Positions 6,418 through 11,432 of a DNA stretch of 13,686 bases are shown here, one piece after another. Each line of letters starts with the position of its first letter. Within the stretch, counting starts at the first letter, position 1. The DNA lies in the NCBI GenBank assembly GCA_050734185.1, contig JBOHUE010000120.1, positions 1-13,686 on the forward strand. The letters run 5' to 3'. The notes under the pieces were generated by a model. That model had not been told where the DNA came from, did not search any database, and was given only the letters and a program-made list of their open reading frames with translations. The stretch is from JAFALX01 sp050734185. GTDB taxonomy: Bacteria; Chloroflexota; Dormibacteria; Aeolococcales; Aeolococcaceae. The translations under genes were made by a program, and so were the position numbers.

Positions 6418-6761
6418 CAGTCGTCGTGCGTGTCTTCGTAGGCGACGCGGTGGGGCGCGACCTCATCGAGCAGGTCGGCCTCCCAGTCGAGGAGCGCGTC
6501 ATGCAACCGCGCCGTGTTGCGGGCGCGCCACAGTGATGCTGGTGCACGCACGGGGAGGAGGTGGTCGAGCTCCTGCAGCTGCGTCCACATCTCCGTGGGA
6601 ACCTGCCGGTCACGGTGCAGGTTGCGCATCTCGACGTCCTCGACGACGCGTTCGAGGCGGGCGAGTTGCTGGATGCGAATGAGGCGGCGCTCCTCGCGCT
6701 CGAGCGCGTGGCGCTTGGCCTCATCCATCTCATTGATCGCGGTCTGAAAGCTCATGGTCAT
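6417..6761 (-). CDS. Hypothetical helical charged protein
   Basis: I do not recognise this family. The 114-residue product has no membrane segment, signal peptide or cysteine. Residues about 10-48 are a long, highly charged amphipathic helix (DEAKRHALEREERRLIRIQQLARLE split over repeats of Arg, Glu and Leu) likely to form a coiled coil. A second helical part at about 55-100 contains WTQLQELDHLLP and LWRARNTARLHDAL, ending in an acidic tail (EDTHDD). Two starts are possible: ATG 6761, or ATG 6755, which has GGAA 6 nt upstream. It is divergent from the aldose epimerase and lies 62 nt upstream of tyrS on the same strand. It could be a small RNA- or protein-binding partner, but there is no direct evidence. 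Its separation from tyrS by a possible hairpin argues against tight coupling. Confidence 0.6.
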   Translation of the reverse strand: MTMSFQTAINEMDEAKRHALEREERRLIRIQQLARLERVVEDVEMRNLHRDRQVPTEMWTQLQELDHLLPVRAPASLWRARNTARLHDALLDWEADLLDEVAPHRVAYEDTHDD

Positions 6762-6790
6762 TTCCGTTCTTCATGACGGTGGGTCTCAGT

Positions 6791-6810
6791 GGTGAGGTTT
6801 CCACCTCGTC
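6791..6810. promoter_or_regulatory. Candidate operator (inverted repeat) in a divergent promoter region
   Basis: GAGGT (6794-6798) and ACCTC (6803-6807) form a perfect 5-bp inverted repeat around TTCC, extended by wobble pairs on both sides. It lies in the 101-bp space between the divergent hypothetical and aldose epimerase genes, just upstream of TACGAT (6834-6839). A small dimeric regulator could bind it, but the repeat is short. Confidence 0.3.
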
Positions 6811-6833
6811 CATATGAGTAAACGGAGACGGGT

Positions 6834-6839
6834 TACGAT
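6834..6839 (+). promoter_or_regulatory. Candidate -10 element for the aldose epimerase gene
   Basis: TACGAT lies 23 nt before GTG 6863 and matches a -10 in four of six positions. No convincing -35 lies 17 nt upstream. It gives a predicted leader of about 17 nt. Confidence 0.35.
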
Positions 6840-6862
6840 CCGATTACGCGACCATCAGGTTC

Positions 6863-7774
6863 GTGGTTCCGAGACCCCCGAGTGGCGACCAGATCGAGAT
6901 CCGGCACGGCGAGCAGCGCGCGGTGGCGGTCGCGGTCGGCGGCGGACTGCGCCTCTACGAGATGGCCGGCCGGCCGGTCCTCGACGGCTACGCGGATGAC
7001 GCCATCGCCGACGGCGCTCGTGGCCAGCTGCTCGTTCCGTGGCCCAACCGGGTCCGGGACGGCGCATATGGGTTCCAGGAGCGTCGCTACCAGCTGCCGC
7101 TGAGCGAGCCCGGACAGCACAACGCCATCCACGGGCTGGCGCGCTGGCTGCCGTGGCAGGTCCTTCGCCGCGCCGACGACCGCGCCGCGCTCGGCCTCGA
7201 GCTGCCGCCGCAGCCCGGCTACCCGTTCCAGCTGCAGCTGGAGGCCGAGTATCGCGTCGGCGCCGCCGGCCTCATGGTCCGCCAGTCCGCGACCAACATC
7301 GGGGTCGAACCCTGTCCATACGGGTCCGGCGCACATCCGTACCTACGGGCGCCCGGAGACCTCTTGGACGACTGCGTCCTGACCGTTCCGGCGAGCGCGA
7401 CGCTGACCACCGACGACCGTCAGATCCCGGCCGGCTTGCGCCAGGTCGCCGGCACCGACCTCGACTTCCGCGAACCGCGGCCGCTTGGAGCGCTCCGCCT
7501 GGACACCGCGTTCACCGCGCTGGAGCGCGAGGCGGGCTGCCCCGCCGTCGTCACGCTCACGGGCCGCGACGGCACCGTGGAGCTCTGGGTCGGGCCCGGC
7601 CACGACTACCTGATGATCTTCAGCGGCGACACGCTGGAGCGCGAGCGCCGCCGCCGCGCGCTGGCGGTGGAGCCGATGACGTGCGCACCGAACGCCTTCA
7701 ACAGCGGCGATGGCCTGCGCGTCCTCGAGCCGGGCGAGACGTTCGCGGCGGAGTGGGGGATCACCGTCAGCTGA
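6863..7774 (+). CDS. Aldose 1-epimerase family protein
   Basis: A cytoplasmic mutarotase-type enzyme that interconverts alpha and beta anomers of an aldose or a sugar derivative. The 303 residues fit the GalM/YihR-like beta-sandwich family. Motifs are PNR at 61-63 in VPWPNRVRDG, H86-N and H90-G in QHNAIHGLARWLPW, and the catalytic His H158 in GAHPYLR. D214 lies in LDTAFT, and the probable catalytic base E270 is in VEPMTCAPNAFNSG. That C-terminal form matches the YihR/uncharacterised branch rather than classical galactose mutarotase, so the sugar is open. The start is GTG 6863, where a short variable N-terminus leads into the first strand (IEIRHGEQRAVAVAVGG); the upstream AGG at 6857-6859 is a weak ribosome site. 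The last 8 nt overlap tail-to-tail with the S51-like gene on the opposite strand, so the two transcripts would be antisense at their ends. Confidence 0.9.
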   Translation: MVPRPPSGDQIEIRHGEQRAVAVAVGGGLRLYEMAGRPVLDGYADDAIADGARGQLLVPWPNRVRDGAYGFQERRYQLPLSEPGQHNAIHGLARWLPWQVLRRADDRAALGLELPPQPGYPFQLQLEAEYRVGAAGLMVRQSATNIGVEPCPYGSGAHPYLRAPGDLLDDCVLTVPASATLTTDDRQIPAGLRQVAGTDLDFREPRPLGALRLDTAFTALEREAGCPAVVTLTGRDGTVELWVGPGHDYLMIFSGDTLERERRRRALAVEPMTCAPNAFNSGDGLRVLEPGETFAAEWGITVS

Positions 7775-8474
7775 GAGGGTCGGGGATGCCCGCGATGCCA
7801 TCGCCGGCGGCGAAACGATCGCGGCGCTCGCCGCGTACCAGGGTGACGCCCCCGTCGCCCAGCGCCGTCCACGTGCCGTCATGCCAGACGGCGGCGGTGC
7901 GCTCATCCAGGCCGAGCAGCAGGACCTCGCTCCCGAGCACCTCCTGCGCCGACGCGATCCAGTGCTGTCCGAACGCGTTGTAGTGGGGGAGGACGGCCGT
8001 GCCCGGCACAACGTTCAGGGCGTCGTTCGGTCGCCTGCGGGTGCTGCCCGGGTACGACTGCCGCACCAGCGTCCACTGGCACAGACCCATCGCGCCCGCC
8101 GACGACCCCGCGAGAGCCGCGCCGCTGCGCCACGCCGCAACGATCGCGTCCCACACCAGCGTGTCTCGCAGGACTTTGACGACGCGCCCCGGGTCACCGC
8201 CGACGAGGTAGAAGAGGCCGGCGCCGGAGGCGATGCTCGCGCTGTCTGCAGCGTTGGCCTCGCGCCGCGTCCGCGCGCGAAGCTCATCGACCTCGAGGCC
8301 AAGACCGGCAAACCATCGCTGCGCGGTGAGCACCACCATCTCCGGGTGTTCGCGAGCGGCGGTCGCCACGACGTACGCCGGGCGGCCCGCCGCGGCATCG
8401 CGCAGGAGCGCGTCCTGCGGCTCGTTGCCGCGGCGAAACTCGTCGCCACCGTTGAGGCAGAGGACGCCGGTCAT
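7767..8474 (-). CDS. S51/cyanophycinase-like serine hydrolase (class I GATase-like fold)
   Basis: The 235-residue product belongs to the type 1 glutamine-amidotransferase-like fold group that includes dipeptidase E and cyanophycinase. Evidence is the nucleophile elbow G123-S-S125-A-G-A, preceded by FYLVGGDPGRVV (88-99), which matches the family's GG-D/N-x strand. VLPHYNAF (161-168) carries a candidate catalytic His, H164, and LLGLDERTAAV (186-196) matches the family's G-I-D-E-x-T-A motif. These enzymes cleave unusual peptide bonds such as Asp-X or beta-Asp-Arg. No cyanophycin synthetase is in the window, so the substrate is unknown. Its ATG at 8474 is divergent from the flavoprotein gene, with TACCCT 9 nt upstream and no Shine-Dalgarno sequence. 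It ends within the aldose epimerase gene by an 8-nt convergent overlap. Confidence 0.82.
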   Translation of the reverse strand: MTGVLCLNGGDEFRRGNEPQDALLRDAAAGRPAYVVATAAREHPEMVVLTAQRWFAGLGLEVDELRARTRREANAADSASIASGAGLFYLVGGDPGRVVKVLRDTLVWDAIVAAWRSGAALAGSSAGAMGLCQWTLVRQSYPGSTRRRPNDALNVVPGTAVLPHYNAFGQHWIASAQEVLGSEVLLLGLDERTAAVWHDGTWTALGDGGVTLVRGERRDRFAAGDGIAGIPDPLS

Positions 8475-8483
8475 CGCCGCTGA

Positions 8484-8489
8484 AGGGTA
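8484..8489 (-). promoter_or_regulatory. Candidate near-leaderless -10 for the S51-like gene
   Basis: On the minus strand TACCCT ends 9 nt before ATG 8474, predicting a leader of about 2-3 nt. No -35 match is seen. It faces TACACT of the divergent flavoprotein gene, with 32 bp between the two hexamers, so the two promoters would share their upstream region. Confidence 0.4.
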
Positions 8490-8521
8490 GGGGGCCGAGC
8501 GGAGCCGCGCCGTCGCATCCC

Positions 8522-8527
8522 TACACT
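8522..8527 (+). promoter_or_regulatory. Candidate near-leaderless -10 for the flavoprotein gene
   Basis: TACACT ends 9 nt before ATG 8537, predicting a leader of about 3 nt. No clear -35 or Shine-Dalgarno sequence is visible. It mirrors the divergent TACCCT at 8484-8489. Confidence 0.45.
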
Positions 8528-8536
8528 CACGGGCGA

Positions 8537-9283
8537 ATGATCGATAGCGAGAAGTACGCGTCCGCCACCATCACGTCGCGGCGGGACCTGGCATCCGACC
8601 TCTGGGTGATCCGCATTCGCCCCGACATCGAGCTCTCATTTCGCCCCGGGCAATACGTCACCATCGGCCTGCCGCTGAATGGGCGTGTGATCGAGCGCCC
8701 GTATTCGATCTGCTCGTCGCCCGCGGAGAAGGAGATCGAGCTGTTCATCGAGCGCGTGCCCGACGGCGAGCTGAGCGACCCGCTCTACGAGCTCGGTGTT
8801 GGCAGCGAGATGGTCGTGCGGAAGCGCACCAAGGGTCTCTTCCTCAAGGAGGCGCCGGTCGCCGTGCCGCACCTGCTGGTCGCCACCGTCACCGGCATCG
8901 CGCCGTTCGTCAGCTTCTTGCGCACGCTCGTCGACCGCGAGCGCGCCGGCGAGTGGACTCCGGTGCCCGTCGCCGCGATCCACGGCGCGAGCCGCTCCGA
9001 GGAGCTCGGCTACCACGACGAGCTGCGCATGCTCGGCCGCGACTTCCCGTGGTTCACGTATCTGCCGACGGTGAGCCGCCCGTGGGAGGACGAAGCGTGG
9101 GAAGGCGAGACCGGCCGCGTCGAGGACGTGCTGCGCAAGCACGCGGACGCGATGATGCGGCCGGGCAACGGCGGGGTCTTCCTCTGCGGACATCCGGGGA
9201 TGATCAGCAACGCGCGGGCGATCATGCGACGCTGCGGCTTCGACGACAAAGAGATTCGCGAAGAGCAGTACTGGCCTGACTGA
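8537..9283 (+). CDS. Ferredoxin--NADP(+) reductase-type flavoprotein
   Basis: An FAD-dependent oxidoreductase that moves electrons between NAD(P)H and a small carrier such as ferredoxin or flavodoxin, in the cytoplasm. The 248-residue length is that of bacterial Fpr, with no fused ferredoxin domain. The FAD-binding half has FRPGQYV (35-41) and RPYSICSSP (54-62), the conserved R-x-Y-S flavin motif, then GELS (78-81). The NAD(P) half begins LLVATVTGIAPFVSFLR (113-129), where the usual GTGIAPF reads VTGIAPF. It continues with HGASRSEELGYHDEL and VFLCGHPGMI (214-223). RPWEDEAWEGETGRV (181-195) is also typical of Fpr. ATG 8537 fits the family start. It is a single-gene unit: the next gene starts 68 nt later and has its own strong promoter. 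The redox partner is not in the window. Confidence 0.92.
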   Translation: MIDSEKYASATITSRRDLASDLWVIRIRPDIELSFRPGQYVTIGLPLNGRVIERPYSICSSPAEKEIELFIERVPDGELSDPLYELGVGSEMVVRKRTKGLFLKEAPVAVPHLLVATVTGIAPFVSFLRTLVDRERAGEWTPVPVAAIHGASRSEELGYHDELRMLGRDFPWFTYLPTVSRPWEDEAWEGETGRVEDVLRKHADAMMRPGNGGVFLCGHPGMISNARAIMRRCGFDDKEIREEQYWPD

Positions 9284-9300
9284 TTGGCGGCGAGCCGTAT

Positions 9301-9316
9301 TCAACCGACAGGTTGA
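9301..9316. promoter_or_regulatory. Operator 1: inverted repeat overlapping the arsR -35
   Basis: TCAACC (9301-9306), GACA, GGTTGA (9311-9316) is a perfect 6-bp inverted repeat. It overlaps the first four bases of the -35 element TTGACA (9313-9318). A bound repressor would block RNA polymerase. A second copy of the same motif lies 43 bp downstream (centre to centre), about four helical turns. Confidence 0.72.
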
Positions 9317-9341
9317 CAACCGCGGAGCCCCTCGCTACGGT
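9313..9341 (+). promoter_or_regulatory. Consensus promoter of the arsR-SRPBCC operon
   Basis: TTGACA (9313-9318) is a perfect -35. TACGGT (9336-9341) is the -10, after an optimal 17-bp spacer. Transcription would begin near 9348, giving a leader of about 4 nt before ATG 9352. It is the only promoter in the window with both consensus parts, and it lies between and within the two operator repeats. Confidence 0.75.
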
Positions 9342-9342
9342 A

Positions 9343-9360
9343 CTCAACCAGATGGTTGAG
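9343..9360. promoter_or_regulatory. Operator 2: inverted repeat over the arsR start site
   Basis: CTCAACC (9343-9349), AGAT, GGTTGAG (9354-9360) is a perfect 7-bp inverted repeat with the same core and the same 4-bp spacer as operator 1. It covers the predicted transcription start and contains the ATG (9352-9354). The arsR codons 1-3 are therefore partly constrained by DNA binding. Confidence 0.72.
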
Positions 9361-9759
9361 CAAGCCCCCGCCCGAGAGACCGAAGACCCGCTGTCGCGCG
9401 TCTTCGCCGCGCTGGCGGATCCCACGCGGCGCGACATCGTGGCCCGGCTCGCCTCGGGCGACGCAACCGTCAATCAGCTCGCAGCTCCGTATGAGGTCAG
9501 CCTCCAGGCCGTGTCGAAGCACCTGCGCGTGCTGGAGGACGCGCGGCTCGTGACGCGCAGCCGCGAGGCGCAGCGCCGCCCCGTGCACCTGGACGCAAAG
9601 GTGTTCGACCTCATGACCGCGTGGATCGAGCGCTACCGCCGCGAGGCCGAGGAGCGCTACCAGCGCCTCGACGAGGTGCTCCGCTCGATGCCGGACGCCG
9701 ACCCCACCCCATCGCCAGCAAGGCAGGACCAACCAGCTGAAGAAGGAGCAGGTACATGA
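9352..9759 (+). CDS. ArsR-family transcriptional regulator (cysteine-free)
   Basis: A small dimeric winged-helix repressor. The 135-residue product opens with VFAALADPTRRDIVARLA (17-34), the typical ArsR helix. The helix-turn-helix is at about 38-67 (TVNQLAAPYEVSLQAVSKHLRVLEDARLV in outline), and the wing is near TRSREAQRRPVHL. A long helix with many Arg/Glu residues follows, then a Pro/Glu-rich tail. There is no cysteine, so the thiol metal site of arsenic or cadmium sensors is absent; it belongs to the non-metal group often paired with SRPBCC genes. ATG 9352 is preferred over TTG 9313 because 9313 is the -35 box itself and the family begins just after 9352. It overlaps the next gene by ATGA. 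The paired repeats around its promoter point to autorepression. Confidence 0.9.
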   Translation: MVEQAPARETEDPLSRVFAALADPTRRDIVARLASGDATVNQLAAPYEVSLQAVSKHLRVLEDARLVTRSREAQRRPVHLDAKVFDLMTAWIERYRREAEERYQRLDEVLRSMPDADPTPSPARQDQPAEEGAGT

Positions 9760-10238
9760 CCGTGGCGACCAACGAGACAACCATCACCGTGGACAGCAAG
9801 GTTCCGATGGTTCGCATCACGCGCGAGTTCGACGCTCCCGTCGAGAAGGTCTTCCGCGCGCACACCGATCCCGACCTCGTGAGGCAGTGGCTGGGGCCGC
9901 GGCGACTCACGATGGCCATCGACCACTACGACTGCCGCACCGGCGGCTCGTACCGCTACCTGCACAGTGGCGACGACGGTGTCGAGCACTGGTTTCACGG
10001 CAGCTTCCATGAGGTGCGTCCGAACGACCTCATCGTGCAGACGTTCACCTACGAGGGGTTTCCCGAGCACGTCGCGCTGGAGCGCTGCCAGCTCGAGGAC
10101 CTCGGCAACGGTCGGACGCGAATCACCGCGACCTCGCTCGTCGACTCCTTCGAGAGTCGCGACGCGTTCGTCGCCAGTGGCATGGAGTACGGCGTGAAAG
10201 AGGGCTACGAGCGCCTCGACGAGATCCTGGCTCGCTGA
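9756..10238 (+). CDS. SRPBCC / AHSA1 domain protein
   Basis: A START-like (SRPBCC) fold protein of 160 residues, with a deep hydrophobic pocket that may hold a lipid-like or aromatic ligand, or act as a co-chaperone-like AHSA1 domain. Family motifs are ITREFDAPVEKVFRAHTDPDLVRQWLGP (21-48 in outline), GGSYRY (63-68), WFHGSFHEVRPNDLIVQTF (79-97), and the C-terminal helix from SGMEYGVKEGYERLDEIL. ATG 9756 overlaps the arsR stop as ATGA, with a strong AAGGAG (9743-9748) at 7 nt, so it is coupled to and co-transcribed with arsR. The ArsR-SRPBCC pairing is common in bacteria, and the protein may supply or remove the regulator's signal. The ligand is unknown. A GC-rich hairpin lies 11 nt after its stop. 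Confidence 0.92.
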   Translation: MTVATNETTITVDSKVPMVRITREFDAPVEKVFRAHTDPDLVRQWLGPRRLTMAIDHYDCRTGGSYRYLHSGDDGVEHWFHGSFHEVRPNDLIVQTFTYEGFPEHVALERCQLEDLGNGRTRITATSLVDSFESRDAFVASGMEYGVKEGYERLDEILAR

Positions 10239-10248
10239 CGTGACGCGC

Positions 10249-10275
10249 GCCGCGCCGGCCTCGCGCCGGCGCGGC
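10249..10275 (+). terminator. Strong GC hairpin after the arsR-SRPBCC operon
   Basis: An 11-bp perfect inverted repeat (10249-10259 with 10265-10275) around a 5-nt loop begins 11 nt after the SRPBCC stop. There is no T tract, so it is either a U-less intrinsic terminator, an RNA-end stabiliser, or a Rho-assisted site. It separates the operon from the next gene on the same strand. Confidence 0.6.
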
Positions 10276-10288
10276 CGCTGCGCGTTGT

Positions 10289-10294
10289 TACGCT
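10289..10294 (+). promoter_or_regulatory. Candidate -10 for the small membrane protein gene
   Basis: TACGCT lies 11 nt before ATG 10306, with a predicted 5-nt leader. It follows directly after the upstream terminator hairpin. No -35 or Shine-Dalgarno sequence is visible. Confidence 0.4.
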
Positions 10295-10305
10295 AGCGCG
10301 CCGCC

Positions 10306-10656
10306 ATGGAGTTGCACGATCGCCTCGGGTTCATCGTCACGCTCGTTGCGCTGGCCGGTGCGCTCGCTGCCATCGGCGCGCTGCTGCGCCCGTCCTGGAT
10401 GCCCGCCGTGCGCCTTTATCTGCGACTTACGCTGGCGGTCATCGCGGCGCAAGTGCTGATCGGCATCGTGCTCGTCGGCACCGGCCACCGGCCCGCTCAG
10501 GGCATCCACTGGTTCTACGGCGCCGCGATGTTGCTCGCGATGCCGATCGCGTTCAGCCTCGGCGCCCGCCTCCCAGCGCGCGAGCAACCGTGGTGGGTCG
10601 TCGGCGGCGCAGTGGCGACGGTGCTGCTCGCAACCCGCGCGCTTGCGACGGGGTGA
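10306..10656 (+). CDS. Small four-helix integral membrane protein
   Basis: I do not recognise a named family with certainty. The 116 residues form four hydrophobic helices at about 8-27, 38-58, 67-86 and 96-112, with basic loops (RPSW, RLYLR, ARLPAR). H61 and H68 lie at the ends of helices 2 and 3 in the segment TGHRPAQGIHWFYG, on the same membrane face. The pattern resembles one half of a CtaA/COX15-type heme A synthase or another small heme membrane protein, so a heme or quinone role is possible but unproven. ATG 10306 has a -10-like hexamer 11 nt upstream and no ribosome site. It converges with the ECF S-component gene, with 14 nt between the stops. Confidence 0.7.
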   Translation: MELHDRLGFIVTLVALAGALAAIGALLRPSWMPAVRLYLRLTLAVIAAQVLIGIVLVGTGHRPAQGIHWFYGAAMLLAMPIAFSLGARLPAREQPWWVVGGAVATVLLATRALATG

Positions 10657-10661
10657 TCCTG

Positions 10662-10681
10662 CACTGCTCTTCAGCGCAGTG
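10662..10681. terminator. Possible bidirectional terminator between convergent genes
   Basis: CACTGC (10662-10667) and GCAGTG (10676-10681) form a perfect 6-bp inverted repeat with an 8-nt loop. It covers the gap between the membrane protein and the stop of the S-component gene on the other strand. It could stop transcripts from both sides, but has no T tracts. Confidence 0.4.
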
Positions 10682-11432
10682 ATGAGGCGGCCGGCGCGTC
10701 GGCGCGCGTGAACGACAGCCGGTCGCGCATGCGACCGAACGCAGCCATGACCGGGAGACCGAGGACGGCGATCGCGATGACGTCACCCACCGCGCGGAAC
10801 GAATCCCATACGGCCGACGTCGTGACATAGAACGATGCGAAGCGGCGCGCGAGATCGCCCGACGAGGCGCCGCTGACGTACCCGAATCCGGGTGCGTTGC
10901 GATAGAAGGTGGACCAGTCCCACACGTCGAGCAGCGCGCCGAAGAGAAACCCCGTGAGCACCGCGATCGCGCCGAGCACGACAACGTCACGGACACCGTA
11001 GGCGCCTGTGCGCCGCAGGCCGGCGAGGCCGGCCAGCGCGCCGATCCAACCGCACGCGAACACCTGGTACGGCAGCCACGGGCCGATGCCGCCGGTGACC
11101 ACCGCGGATGCGAGCAGCGACGTCGCGCCGCACAGAAAGCCGAATGACGGTCCGAACACGTAGCCGGCGACGAGGATCAGGAAGAAGATCGGGCTGAACC
11201 CGCCGATTCCCTCGACCAGCACAAGCCGGAGCGCGGCATCGACCGCGGCGATGGCCGCGAGCAGCGCGAAGCGCCGCGAATCGAGGCGGCGTGTGAGCGC
11301 TTCGACGACGGCGAACGCGGCCACCGTGCCGAATGCGAGGGACGTCGCGGCCGCAACCGGCGGAGCGCCGAGCGCAACGAACGGCCAGACGAACAACAGC
11401 AGGCCCGCCGCGGAAATGGCGAGCAGGATCAT
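10671..11432 (-). CDS. ECF transporter S component (substrate-binding membrane subunit)
   Basis: The integral membrane subunit that binds the vitamin or metal and toggles in the membrane during ECF import. The 253-residue product has six or so hydrophobic helices. The core FFLILVAGYVFGPSFGFL (83-100), then TGGIGPWLPYQVFACGWIGALAGL (113-136 in outline), is the pattern I know from actinobacterial and Chloroflexota-type ECF S components of undefined substrate. The loop after helix 5, WDWSTFYRNAPGFGY (171-185), is rich in aromatic residues and could line the binding site. It is the last gene of the operon, and its ATG (11432) overlaps the ATPase stop as ATGA, so subunit ratio may be set by coupling. 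The substrate cannot be read from the sequence; cobalamin, another vitamin or a metal is possible. Its position next to its own T and A genes makes it a dedicated (group I) system. Confidence 0.85.
   Translation of the reverse strand: MILLAISAAGLLLFVWPFVALGAPPVAAATSLAFGTVAAFAVVEALTRRLDSRRFALLAAIAAVDAALRLVLVEGIGGFSPIFFLILVAGYVFGPSFGFLCGATSLLASAVVTGGIGPWLPYQVFACGWIGALAGLAGLRRTGAYGVRDVVVLGAIAVLTGFLFGALLDVWDWSTFYRNAPGFGYVSGASSGDLARRFASFYVTTSAVWDSFRAVGDVIAIAVLGLPVMAAFGRMRDRLSFTRADAPAASSLR

Noticed and set aside
5143..6441. 432-codon open frame on the plus strand across tyrS
   Set aside because: Shadow of the TyrRS gene; composition is Arg/His/Leu-rich antisense sequence with no motif.
9313..9351. 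TTG 9313 as the arsR start
   Set aside because: These bases are the -35 element and spacer of the operon's own promoter, and the added residues do not match the family.
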